The position numbers and the translations under genes were made by a program. The notes below the pieces were generated by a model. It was not told where the DNA came from and did not search any database. It saw only the letters and a program-made list of their open reading frames with translations. 64,000 nt of DNA. Origin: Adiantum capillus-veneris (lineage: Eukaryota; Streptophyta; Polypodiopsida; Polypodiales; Pteridaceae). Position 1 is the stretch's first letter, and every line of letters starts with the position of its first letter. This document shows, one piece after another, positions 38,101-49,526 of this stretch. The stretch lies in assembly GCA_014529385.2 (NCBI GenBank), contig CM043950.1:67090935-67154934 (forward strand), in the 5' to 3' direction.

Positions 38101-38810
38101 TCTATGTCATTATATTAAGAATATTAGGGTGTTAAGGTCCACCACTTGTCCAACCTATAAGGCTATATCTTAAAGGTTATTCTTTCTCACCACTTGGAGT
38201 GACCATGATAGGTTTTACATGGAGGTTTGGTTCCAAGGTCCACCACTTGTCCAAGCTAACTCTATTGAATAATAGAGAGAAGCAAAGGTCCACCACTTGT
38301 CCAAGCTAGGGTCCATTGAAACATGGAGAGAAGGATGCTCCACCATTTGTCCAAGATAGGCTCCATTGAAACATGAAGAGAAGCAAGATGCACGATGTCT
38401 CCAAGATGCTAGGCTCCATCGAAATACCTTAAATCCACGATATTTCGTAGATGGGGGGTTTACTTTCAAGGTCCACCACTTGTCCAAGCTATTATCGCTA
38501 GTAGCATGGTTTGGTCTCAAGATTCACCAGTTTTCCACTCTATGTCATTATATGAAGAATATCTGGGTGTTAAGGTCCACCACTTGTCCAACCTATAAGG
38601 CTATATCTTAAATGATATTTTTTTTTACCACTTGGAATGTGCATGATATGTTTTACATGGGGTTTTGTTCCAAGGTCCACCATTTGTACAAGCTAGATCT
38701 ATTACATATATATTATACATACAATATTCAACTAGATTCCCTACCTATCATGTCCAGTAGCATGGATGCTCTAGCTTGAAGGTCCACCACTTGTCCAACC
38801 TATACTCTCT
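38100..38810 (-). repeat. satellite block 4c, end of array
   Basis: Monomers without the A/B alternation, decaying into AT-rich DNA after 38.8 kb. Confidence 0.85.
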
Positions 38811-38829
38811 TATGTAAGGGAGATCTAGC

Positions 38830-39790
38830 TATAAATTCAAAACCTTCCCGCCTAAATTTAAAATATCTCTCTCAAATCTTAAATATCCCGCCTAAATTTT
38901 AAAATATCCTGCCCAAATTTTAAAATTCAAACTTTTTTATAAAAATTTAAATTTTACTACTTAAATTTAAAATATTCCACGCGAAATTGATTTTAAATTC
39001 AAGTTTACCACAAAAAGATATCATTATACCACCTAAATTCAAATATGCAAACCTCAAATCATTATATTGTACATAAATTCAAACAAATTCAAATTAACAA
39101 GCCTAAACTGATATTAGTTTGCATAGATATGAATTTATCACACCTAAATTATGTCACCATGTTAGAGAGAGTGGTTAGAGAATTTGAACAAGGTCCACCA
39201 CTTGTCCAACCTAAATACCAAGAAGGATTGAGTGTACAAGGTATTGTTTGGAGGTCCTTATAGTCCACTGGTCTCAAGGTCCACCACTTGTGGTAAGGGT
39301 CACCAAAAAGTGTATATATTCATCCAAAGAAATACACGTATTTTTGGTCTACATGTCCTAGTTTAAACCATTTATGTCCATTAGGTGTATCACTAAACAA
39401 CACTACTATTTTTGAGAAACAGAAGTTACAATCATATCTACAAATGGATTAGCTAGAGGAAAATCAGCTCAGCATACATCCAGAACTCGCTACAAGAATC
39501 GACTTTAACAGATCACGCAAGTAAGTCTTCCATTCAATTTTACTAGTATTACAATGTGTTAGTTATTTGTGATATTTATGTATGTATATATACTATGTGT
39601 GCATATCGTAATTAAGTGTAATTGTGTATCTGCATTATGTATGAGTATTACAATGAAATAACACAAATATACATACATACACATAGATAACACAGACGCA
39701 TACATACATGAGCATGTATTTTCAAGAGAGAGATAGCAAGATACAGAGATAGATAGATAGAGAGAGAGAGAGAGATAAATACCTGTTTTT
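38830..39790. other. AT-rich DNA with short degenerate repeats
   Basis: CCCGCCTAAATTTAAAATATC-like segments recur at about 38.85-38.95 kb. No gene is visible. One isolated satellite core lies at 39190 and another near 39278. Confidence 0.5.
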
Positions 39791-39800
39791 TAGAGAGAGG

Positions 39801-40060
39801 AGAGAGAAAGATAACAGATTTCACTGTGTTTATGTATGTGGAAGAGAGGAAGACGATGTATGGGAATATGTGCACGTATTTTCAAGAGAGAGACAACAAG
39901 ATAACAAATTTCATTGTGGTTATGTATGTGGAAGTGAGGAAGACGATGTGTGGGAATATGTGCATGTATTTTCAAGAGAGAGACAGCAAGATAACAGATT
40001 TCACTGTGGTTATGTATGTGGAAGAGAGGAAGACGATGTGTGGGAATATGTGTATGTGTG
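39801..40060. repeat. 90-bp tandem repeat, about three copies
   Basis: TTCAAGAGAGAGACA recurs at 39881 and 39971. Each unit holds TTTATGTATGTGGAAGAGAGGAAGACGATGT or a close variant. The unit length is a multiple of three, so the plus frame stays open across copies. Confidence 0.88.
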
Positions 40061-40079
40061 CGGGGATACTTTTAAACTA

Positions 40080-41350
40080 TGTATCTCTGTCTTTTGACGA
40101 GAGAGTGTGTGTGCAAGAAGAGTTACAGAGAACCATCTTCTCTATATGGAGAAAGACAAAGAGTGAGAGAGAGAGAAATACCTGTTTTTTCTCTATTCGT
40201 GAGGTGTGCTATGTCTCCTGAGAAGACTGCCCGATCCTGCCCTTCTGGAAAGCGTTGTGTACGCTGCTATTTCTTTATCTTGTGCGCGAACTTTCAATCC
40301 TGTGCACTCCACCTGTGTGTTGTGTACGATGCCGAGCTTGCTCCTCTACGTGCGCGTATACTCCAACTGTGTGCGATCCGTGTGCGCTTTCTGTGTGTTT
40401 GCTGCTCGCCTGCTTTCTCTGTGTGCGTTGCTCGTGCGCTCTCTGTGTGCCTAATCTTGATAGGGTTTATTAGAATGCCACATATGCTACAAGTCCATGT
40501 TTTATCATAGGATTAAAAAAAACAAAAGCAATATAAAAAATTAACCAATTCACACGGCCAAAATTAAAGAAATCATGGTTGAAAATATGAAAAACATGCG
40601 TAACTCTATACTAGGAATTCACTTTTAAAAAAAAAAATCTTTGGGCACTGCCCCTAGCCCCGCCATCGAGAGCGCTATATTCCACATCCCCATCAAGAGC
40701 GCTACCCCCAAACCTCATGTGGAAGCGCTGCCTTGTCACCCCATTGTGGCATTGCCCTAAGACCCAGCATCTGGAGTGCTAAATGGGAACATTCTTCATT
40801 AGTGAAATTTTGAACATAAATTATATTAGCATATACTTAAATATAATACAAATATTAACATATTAGCTATACTACTAATTTACTATAGCAGTTCTAGATT
40901 ATGTCCCATACTATATTTAAGGTGCCAAAGGTTTGGCCTTATGGTCCTAGATTTAGCCAAGTGGTCAACACATATAGGACCAAGTGCACACTGTGCCACA
41001 AAACTTGGCCACCACTTCACTTGCCAAAGTTTAGGCCACATGGTCAATCCTAAGTTTCCAATGTTCTTATTATGTCACCTTTTGCCTCGTGGAAAACCTA
41101 GGCTTGTTTTCACATACTCAGGCACTTCAAGCCACAATAAATTGTCATTACTCTTCGGCAACCCTTTTGTTCAAGTCTTTGAAAAAACATTGTTTAAGGC
41201 CACCCTAAACCATTTTCATTTAGGGGTGTCTAAAACTAGCTTTTTGGCAATTCGAGAAGAAAATGGTCAAAGTTTTATACTTAGTTTTAACCACTTGACC
41301 AATTCAAATATTGGAAAGCAAGGTCTTGTAATACTTTTCTTTGGACATCA
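40080..41350. other. low-information region, no supported gene
   Basis: 40.1-40.45 kb is rich in GTGTGCG/CTGTGTG and yields Cys-rich frames without family motifs. 40.66-40.78 kb has several AGCGCT palindromes in a C-rich stretch. 40.9-41.35 kb contains old GGCCACCACTT-type satellite relatives. Confidence 0.45.
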
Positions 41351-41359
41351 CACATTAAA

Positions 41360-42890
41360 ACTAGGTCCCTCACTTGTCCAAGCTATGCTCTAATACAATA
41401 AAGGGCTTTTGGTTTGAAGATGCACCACTTTCCGAACCTTGATTCCATTAAAGAAGCTAGCTCTACTTAGACATTTAATAGCAAGGTCCTGCAGCAGTTC
41501 AGATTGAACATTTTCCATGGCAGCTAGGTCCACCACTTATCTAAGCTATGCTCTAATAGAGTAAGGGGGTTTTGGTTTCAAGATCCACCACTTGTCCAAA
41601 CTTGATTTGGGAAGCAAGGTCCTATAATAGTTTGCTTTGGACATTCACCATTACAACTAAGTCCACCACTTCTCCAAGCTATGTTCTAATACACTAAGGA
41701 GGTTTTGGTTTCAAGGAGAACCACTTGTACGACTTTGTTTTCGGAAGTGAGGTCTTTACATAGTTCACCTTGGACCTTGGACATTGGATACTACAACTAA
41801 GCCCACCACTTGTCCAAGATATCCTCTATATATAGCCAAAGGGTTTGGGTTTCAAGATTCACCACTTTTCCAACCTTTCTTCCATTAAAGAAAGGAGGGG
41901 CATTATAACTAGGTCCACCACTTGTCCAAGCTATGCTCTGATATAGAAAGGGGATTTTGGTTTCAAGGTCCACCACGTGTTCAACCTTGCAAGACTCAAG
42001 GGATACTTGGACATTGGAAAGCATAGTCCTATAGTAGTTGATAGGTGGCAGTGGGTATTACAACTAGGTCCAACCTATGCTCTCATATAGCAAAGAGGCT
42101 TTGCTTTCAAGGTCCACCACTTGTCCAACCTTGCTTCCATTAAAGAAATGAGGGGCTACGTAAACATTGGCAAGCAAGGTAGCAAGGTCCTAAGGTGTTT
42201 CACCTTGGATATTGGGCATTATAACTAGGTCCACCACTTGTCCAAGCTATGCTCTGATAAAGAAAGGGGATTTTCGTTTCAAGGTCCACCATGTGTTCAA
42301 CCTTTCTAATATAGAAAGGGGATTTTTGTTTCAAGGTCCACCACGTGTTCAACCTTGAAAAACTCAAGGGATACTTGGACATTGGAAAGCATAGTCCTAT
42401 AGTAGTTGATAGGTGGCAGTGGGTATTAAAACTAGGTCCAACCTATGCTCTAATATAGCAAAGAGGCTTTGGTTTCAAGGTCCACCACTTGTCCAACCTT
42501 ACTTCCATTAAAGAAATGAGGGGCTACGTAAACATTGGCAAGCAAGGTAGCAAAGTCCTAAGGTATTTCACCTTGGATATTGGGCATTATAACTAGGTCC
42601 ACCACTTGTCCAAGCTATGCTCTGATATAGAAAGGGGATTTTTGTTTCAAGGTCCACCACGTGTTCAACCTTGAAAGACTCAAGGGATACTTGGACATTG
42701 GAAAGCATAGTCCTATAGTAGTTGATAGGTGGCAGTGGGTATTACAACTAGGTCCACCACTTCTCCAACCTATGCTCTCATATAGCAAAGAGGCTTTGGT
42801 TTCAAGGTCCACCACTTGTCCAACCTTGCTTCCATTAATATAGCAAGGAGGATTTGGTCTCAAGGTTCACCACTTGTCCAACCTATGCAA
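41360..42890 (-). repeat. satellite subfamily with about 316-bp units
   Basis: Shares GGTCCACCACTTGTCCAA cores but has its own spacers (GATAGGTGGCAGTGGGTATTA; CATTAAAGAAATGAGGGGC). The ATAGGTGGCAGTGGG landmark occurs at 42041, 42409 and 42725. The 368-bp step contains a 52-bp internal duplication (42261 and 42313). Confidence 0.9.
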
Positions 42891-42978
42891 ACCTTTTTCA
42901 TGTTGTAGCATGATTTTTTGTTTGAAGAGTATTTTTCTATAACTATGGATTTAACAATGTAATCTTTTTACTTACAGG

Positions 42979-45900
42979 ATGGACTTCGAATCTGGGGAGA
43001 AATTACATATGATACTTGACAATGAAATAGTTGGTATTGGTTGTGTGTGTAGAACAGATCCAGATTCCACTTGTGGTGGTACAAAGATAGGGCTGGGAAA
43101 TGTCTCCATACTAGTGGAGGAATGCTTGAAGGATGTGGTCCTACCTTTTCCTACAATGGATACTTCATCTCTCCAAGGCTCATTATGGAGTGTTGTTTGA
43201 TGGTCAAAGCTTCTTTTGCAATCTTTTGTATTAAATGGGAACTTAATTGATCCACACGAAAGCTACAATGGTGATGAAGAACATGACCATTCTGATCCTC
43301 TAGTTACAGATGCAATACCTATGACAAGCCCAGAATTTGAAGCAATGATTCGAGAGTCTTGGAGAAATCAGAGGGTCCTTTTAAAAGATGACACAATGAT
43401 GCAAACCATGAATGAAGGGACCATCTTATATGTATTTCCACATGATTATGTCAACTTTCAGGAACTTGGTCCTGATTGTGTGGGTGTGGGTATTGAAAGA
43501 GAAAATGCAAGCATTGATGATGTGGTTGAAGTGGGTAGCATCACTTTGCTAAAGTGGCCCATCAAGCAGACAACAATGTTGAATGGGAGCCCATTACAAC
43601 GCTTTGTTCCTGTTGATGGCATGCATGCTACATATGAGGATGTATCCAACGATGGCAATGTTGGAAAAAAACTTGATGGGAGCAATGTTGTCCAGTTTTC
43701 AAGGAAGAGACGATACACTTTCATGAACAGGACTCAAAAATCAAAAGCAGCACCAGCTTTGACTTTTTACCTTTCAAACAAATCAATTCAAAGGGTATCA
43801 TGCATTGATTGTTGTGCACAAAAATGCTTCCAATTTGCAGATCGTGATATGGTGACAAGGTTACGACAACAATTTTGGGGAGAGTCTCAAAAATCACGCA
43901 CTAATTATGTTTATGATGTTCTTTCTATATGTTATCAGAAAGATGAGAAGTCACGATACCAATTCAGGCTAAATGGCTCTATTGTTTGTTGTAGAGCATG
44001 GTATGAGCTACATGGAATACCAAAGACATCATTTTATCGATACAAGGAGAACTTTGAAAATGGTGTGCGCCAATATGTACATGGGAACACATGTACATTG
44101 AGAAGGGGACTTCAACATACTAGTTTAGCAGGAGCACTACTAAATGAGTTTGTGGAAAACAACTCTGAGAAGATGCCACATAGAAGTAGAACACTGCTAG
44201 ATGGCTCAAGAGAGACTCAATTGGTGATTCCATCAACATACAAACAAGTGGATATTTTATGTGAAATCAACACGACACTTGACCAAATGGGCTATGAGAA
44301 GAAGCTATCCCAATCTTCTTTTGGTAGAATTTGGAACAAAGAGTACCGACATGTCACTTTAACAAAGACGAGTGAGTTCTCTAAGTGCAATATTTGTAGC
44401 TCAATCAAGGCAAGGTTAGAAGCTAAACCTTCTCTTGAAGAGAGAGCTCTTCTCTTGAGGGAGAGAGAAGTTCACATGGCACAACAAAAGAGTTGCAGAA
44501 GCCTATATTATGCATGGCGCACGTATTCAGAAACTCAACCACAAAAATATGTATGCATAATCCATGATAAGATGGATCAAAAGAAGACTGCCATTCCTAG
44601 ATTACGCATTGTTCCCAAGGGTGTGGATTCAGGATATAATCTGCAGGTGGCATTGATTGGCATGATCACTCATGGACATGGAGAAGGTCATTACGGACAC
44701 TTTGTCTTGAATGGTTTGTGGCCAGCTGATCCAAATCTTACAATTAGCTCAATTGCTAATTGTTTACATAACCTCGAGAGGATAGATAAGCATCCTCTTG
44801 GTGATCTAGTAACAAATGGACTTCCAAGGAGCAATATTTCACTACTACATGCTTTGAACTCAAGGGATGCTTTGGACTACCATAACTTGAGTGATGGAAA
44901 AGAGCCCATTGTGCAGTCATCAGAAATTGCAGAAGAGGAATTGGGGTCAACATTTCGCAGATTGCCAGAGAACTTGTTGCTACAATTGGATAATTGTGCA
45001 GGGGAAAACAAAAATCGATACTTATTTGCCTATTTGTCAATGCTTGTTGCAAGGGGTGTTTTCAAAACCATCCAGCTGGGATTTTTAATGGTTGGGCATA
45101 CACATGAGGACATAGACGCCATGTTTAGTAGGTTTTGAGAGAAGCTGAGAGTTACACAAACCTATACTTTGCCACATTTGATGGATACATTACGAAACAG
45201 CTCATCTTCATCTCCAGCTCCATTTTTTCTCACAAAGATCCCCGATTTCAAGCAATATTGTGATGGCTATCTTTGTGATGGACAAGACATACTTGTTGGA
45301 CATTCCAAACCGCTTCAGTTCATGTTCTTTATGCAGGATGAGACACCAATGATGCAATATAAGGCACATGTAGGTGTATCAAGTTGGAGTGGAAGTATTC
45401 GCCTTTGGAAAACAGACACAGAAGGCAAGCCAATGTTACCACATGGAGATCCACCTCTAGTACAAATGGCGGAGTATGTCAAGGCCCACGAAGAAGTCAT
45501 TTTGGGGCTAAAGAACTATATAAAATTTTGGAAAAATTTAGGGAATGGTTCAAGTATTCCGCGATATTATAGACCCGTGATAGATTATTCGAGTAAGGTA
45601 ATTGAAGAGATTAGAAAAGCAATCATATCAGAGGGAGTCTTGTATGAAATGTTTTGGCCAAAAACTCAAGAATATTCTCACCTACAAAGCACTACAATGA
45701 ATTTGCAACAAGGAGCAGAAAGATTCCTAGGCCTTGAAGAGTTGAACGATCATTTTTGTGGGCCTCAACGAGATAGGCCAAGGGAAGAGTTTGACCCTAT
45801 GTGTGATGTGCACCAAGGTGATTTTTTATGCTTGTTCCGAGTGACACAGAAATCTATCCAGTGTGGCTTGTAATGGCTTTATCTGACATTGATAATGAGC

Positions 45901-46205
45901 CTACATCACCAAACTACAGAAAACTCTTGATTCAATATTGGGCACCTTGCGCGAGAAAAAGTGGGATGACAGATACTCAAGCTTACAGTAATTGTTGGAA
46001 GGGTTATTGGGATGTCAACTATAAGGACCCACAAGTGTGGGAAACTATAGATGCAATTGTTTGGTCCTGGAGACCCAACAAAGAAGGACCATTTTCTAGA
46101 ATAAAGATTCCAGAAAGACATGCTCTAAAAGCCAAAGAAGGCCTCACTCGTGCACATCAGCCACACTTGGATCAAAGTTCAGATATGGTATCAAATGTGG
46201 AGTAG
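42979..46205 (+). pseudogene. DUF7869-type transposase-like protein, broken
   Basis: A splice-like acceptor (TTTACTTACAG) precedes the ATG at 42979. The reading frame continues through TGA at 43198-43200 and TGA at 45136-45138 without frame change, and shifts by one base at a six-T run (45822-45827) before ending at 46205: just over 1,000 codons in all. The N-terminal 75 residues resemble the small domain found in plant En/Spm-related proteins (tentative). A Cys-rich segment follows (CIDCCAQKC), then KCNICSS. The putative nuclease core has IIHDKMDQKK, LQLDNCAGENKN and VGHTHEDIDAMFSRF, matching the DUF7869 pattern of spaced acidic/His residues in an RNase H-like transposase fold. No terminal inverted repeats were identified. 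It is probably a decayed DNA-transposon gene. Confidence 0.75.
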
Positions 46206-46209
46206 AATT

Positions 46210-46630
46210 ATGTGGAGCTTCTATTGTGACTATACTAGTCAATTTGTAAACAAAATCTTTTTTGTATCTTCCTTTGTTTTATGTAATTTATAGTTATTAT
46301 TCAAATCCATGTGTTGTACATCCTCTTGACTTTTGGTGTTTATCAACACCACAATCCTATGAGATTTTCACTTTATTTACTAGCCACACACCTCAATTTT
46401 TCCCACTTTAAGTGGAAAATTCCCATATTACATGAATTCGGTCGATTTGGAGATTCCCATAATGTGAGATTTTTACCAAAATACCTAATATGGTCTTAGG
46501 TGATGATGCACATCAAGAAAGAGGTTACAAAACTTGATAGAGAGACATGCAATACTGGAAAGACAGACGTAAGCTTGAGAAGTAAGAAAAAGTGGGGTTG
46601 GGAACCTTGATAAAGGAAGGAAATGTTGGA
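46210..46630. other. downstream spacer, no gene seen
   Basis: AT-rich sequence after the transposase-like gene; no motif recognised. Confidence 0.4.
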
Positions 46631-46705
46631 GCTCTTGAGAAAGAAGTTGCAATCTAGCAGGAGATGAGCAGGAGATGTTTAAGCTATGGAGAAAGAGGTT
46701 GTTGA

Positions 46706-46897
46706 TCCAAAAGAATATGTTGGATCTATGAGAAAGAGGTTGTATATCTAGAGGGTGATGTTATAGCTATGGAGAAAGAGGTTTTATATCTAGAAGGGGA
46801 GGTTTTTGCTATGGGAAAAGATCTTGTAACTACGGAGAAAAAGGTTGCAGATCTGGAAGGAGATGCTATAGCTATGGAGAAGAGGTTGCAAAACTAG
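46706..46897 (+). pseudogene. coiled-coil repeat remnant
   Basis: One plus frame stays open for about 63 codons and reads as near-perfect 14-residue repeats (AMEKEVLYLEGEVF, AMGKDLVTTEKKVA, and so on), i.e. double heptads. The underlying DNA repeat is about 42 bp. There is no proper start and a TAG closes it, so it is a fragment of a longer coding or repeat region. Confidence 0.45.
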
Positions 46898-47090
46898 AAG
46901 GAGATGCTACAAAGCTAAAATAATGTGTGGTATGCTACTTTACAAAAAGGTTGTATGAGAATAAGAGAGGAGAGAGATTTTAGGGCATTTTAGAGAGAGC
47001 GTGGGGATAAAGATTGTAGATAGATCTGCACTTTTCAGTAGTAACTGAGGGAAGAGAAAGAGAGCTTCAAATATGTTTGGATGCCATTGT

Positions 47091-47153
47091 GTGCCTTGAG
47101 ATTCTCATCTTCTCCCAGCCATGTGTGCATCCTTGCAACCCTAATTCCAACAT
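47091..47153 (+). mobile_element. relic of a copia-type LTR 3' end
   Basis: TGTGCCTTGAGATTC...CATCTTCTCCCAGCC...GCAACCCTAATTCCAACA parallels the last 65 bases of the copia LTRs at 27.1 and 32.0 kb. The primer site after it is not preserved. Confidence 0.55.
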
Positions 47154-47159
47154 AGAGAA

Positions 47160-47880
47160 GCCAACAAAAGATTAGGCTTTTTTCCATTCTTTAGATGAAT
47201 CTTTGTAGGGTTGAACTACAAATATCTTATGAGCTTTTGAATATGATTGAAGAAGATGAAACCGCCCAAATTACATATCCGAACAGATAGCTAAAGTCAA
47301 TATCACAAAAGGAAGTGGTCCCAAGAGCTCTAAAGATGCCAATAGAGGGGGTCTCTATGAGGTCCAAGGAAAAGATGCATATCGGGGTCTTCACCAAGAA
47401 CAAAACTACTACAACATTCTCAGACATGATCCATGAGGATCCTACATGATTGCATCACCAACACTTTCATTATATAGCAAAAAGAGGCTGTCAAGAAACA
47501 CAATGCTCAACCATATTGTATCATTAGCCTTCAGAAAAGCCTTAAAGTCAAAGCAACCCATGCTAATAGGCCATGTACTTTATGTGCTAAACACACTAAA
47601 GGAAACCAAGAAGAGAAGTAGAGTATTATACCTACACTCCAAAAGTCCTTACTAGAATTGCCTACCAAGTTCTTAAGATGGTAGCTAATGTAGCACCACT
47701 TGTACAAGATCAGAATGCTTGGCTAATAGTCAGATTAAAGACTGAAAAAGAGAAAGATGGACAAGACAAAATCGACTAAATCCCCAACTTGTTTTTTGAT
47801 GGCTTTCAAAAGAAAGCTCATGGTGAAGCCTAAGGAGGTGTTGTGATTTATGATCCTCAAGGTGCTTTGGTAACCAAAAA
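47160..47880. other. possible retroelement-derived sequence, unidentified
   Basis: Short frames (for example KALKSKQPMLIGHVLYVLN) without a recognised motif follow the LTR relic. They may be remnants of its internal region. Confidence 0.25.
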
Positions 47881-47897
47881 GCAACTAGTTTCTATCT

Positions 47898-48950
47898 AAA
47901 TAATTACAAAAATTATTCAAAAAAATATCTAGCTTATTAACAATATGATTAATCTTTGATAATAATATTAGAACTAACTAATCTTGTTTAATATAATTCT
48001 CATTAATTAAGGCCAAAATTAATCAATTTAGGACATAATTACTCTTAGTAATTAAGTAGATTATTGAACTTCATTAAGATTAAGTAGTCAATAGATAAAT
48101 AGTGTATAAAAGAGTATTTAATGTTAGATAATAGTCTAGTCTTTTTTAATTAATATATTAATTAAAAAAATAGATCTAAACTACTAATTAATTGGGATTA
48201 ACATAACTACCTTGCTTAATCACTTGGATTTTTCTCTTAAGTGATTAGCTAATTTCCCCTTTTTACTTTTAGCTAAAATCAATCAGTTTTTGCTTAATCA
48301 AATAGCTAATTTATCTTTTTGATCATAAACTAATTATCACAACTTATTTATGATGTTTACTGACTCTGATAAATATCTTATAACTATCTAGCTTGATTAG
48401 CTAATTTGTCCCTTTTATTATTAGCTAAAATCACTTTATTTTGGCTTAATTAAATAGCTACATTAACTTTCTATTAGTACTCCGTGTTTTTAACAATGTT
48501 TTCTAACTTTGACAATTATCATTTGATTTGTTAAGTTGTTTTATTAAATTTACCACTAGTTTTATAGCTAAAAACTACTATTTTTGGTCTAAATAATTAC
48601 AAAAATTAATCAAAAAATTATAACACAATTCTCGCAGCTTATTAAAAATATGATTGAGCTTTGATAAATATCTTAAACTAACTAAGATTGTTTAATATAG
48701 TTTTCATTAATTAAGATCAAAATTAATCAATTTATATCCTAATTAGGATTAGTAATTAAGTAGATTATTAATCTTTATTAAGATTCATTAATTAGCATAT
48801 AAATAATATATAATAATAGATAATAATCTAATATTGTTTAATTAATAGATGAATTAAGATAAATTTGAGCTAAATTCCTAATTAAGTAAGATTAGTATAA
48901 TTACTTCACTTAATCACTTGTATTTTGCCCTCTAAGTGATTTTTGTGAAG
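47898..48950. repeat. AT-rich diverged direct repeat
   Basis: The segment at about 47898-48260 recurs at about 48588-48930, offset by about 690 bases. Shared pieces include AATTACAAAAATTA, ATTAATCAATTTA and TAGTAATTAAGTAGATTATT. Confidence 0.6.
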
Positions 48951-48959
48951 TATCTCTTT

Positions 48960-49526
48960 TACACAAGAGATTTCTTGCCAGGACTCTGAGTCTGAGAGAA
49001 AATGAGAAGCCTAGGGTCCATTTTATAGTTTTTTTGGCACAAAGAGGCTCTCTCTGGCTGAATCTAGCAGTTCCTTGCAGCTCAAGCAGCCCCCATCCTC
49101 AAGACGGCACCACTTGCTACTAAAACTATCCTTGGCAGGTCTAGATACCCTCTCCTAGTACCTGCCTACTCTAAAAATCAAGCCTACTAATTTTTCGTGC
49201 AATTTTTTCCTATTTTAATAAATATCTGGGAAAACATCTAAGGGTTATAATGAAAGTCCTAGCTTTAATGATCACTAAAAAACCATCCAATTATTTTTAC
49301 AAAATAAAGTGGCAGTGTATCTTTCAGAAAGGATAGCGGTGTCAATTTTTACCCGAATTGAGTTTTGATCATTTCTAGCTATAGGTTTGTTATGCTTAAG
49401 ATTTTAAAAATACCAATTTTAACTTCTCTGAAGATAAGAGATAATGTTTTACCTATTTGTACATCCAATGCTTTCTTCTACAGCTTTGAATTCATTTCGC
49501 TGTAGCTAGAAAGGTGGAAACCTTAC
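48960..49526. other. probable LTR remainder of the outer gypsy element
   Basis: On the minus strand CTTGGGGAGTT followed by TGTAAGGTTTCC at 49527 looks like a purine tract and LTR start, so sequence to the left may be its 3' LTR. The far end was not located. Confidence 0.35.

Noticed and set aside
39190-39290. Separate satellite array near 39.2 kb
   Set aside because: Only two isolated cores are present, so it is not an array.
40079-40510. 143-codon Cys-rich frame
   Set aside because: Comes from GTGTGC/CTGTGT-rich DNA; overlapping frames are equally Cys-rich and none has a family motif.
40941-41393. 150-codon plus frame
   Set aside because: Overlaps old satellite relatives; no recognisable motif.
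8940-42890. CRISPR-like look of short repeated cores with variable spacers
   Set aside because: Cores vary, spacing is irregular and the setting is a plant-type genome with introns and LTR elements; it is satellite DNA.
29261-45138. RNA editing rescuing in-frame stops
   Set aside because: U-to-C editing of seed-free plants acts in organelles; these are nuclear mobile elements and the changes fit G-to-A decay.
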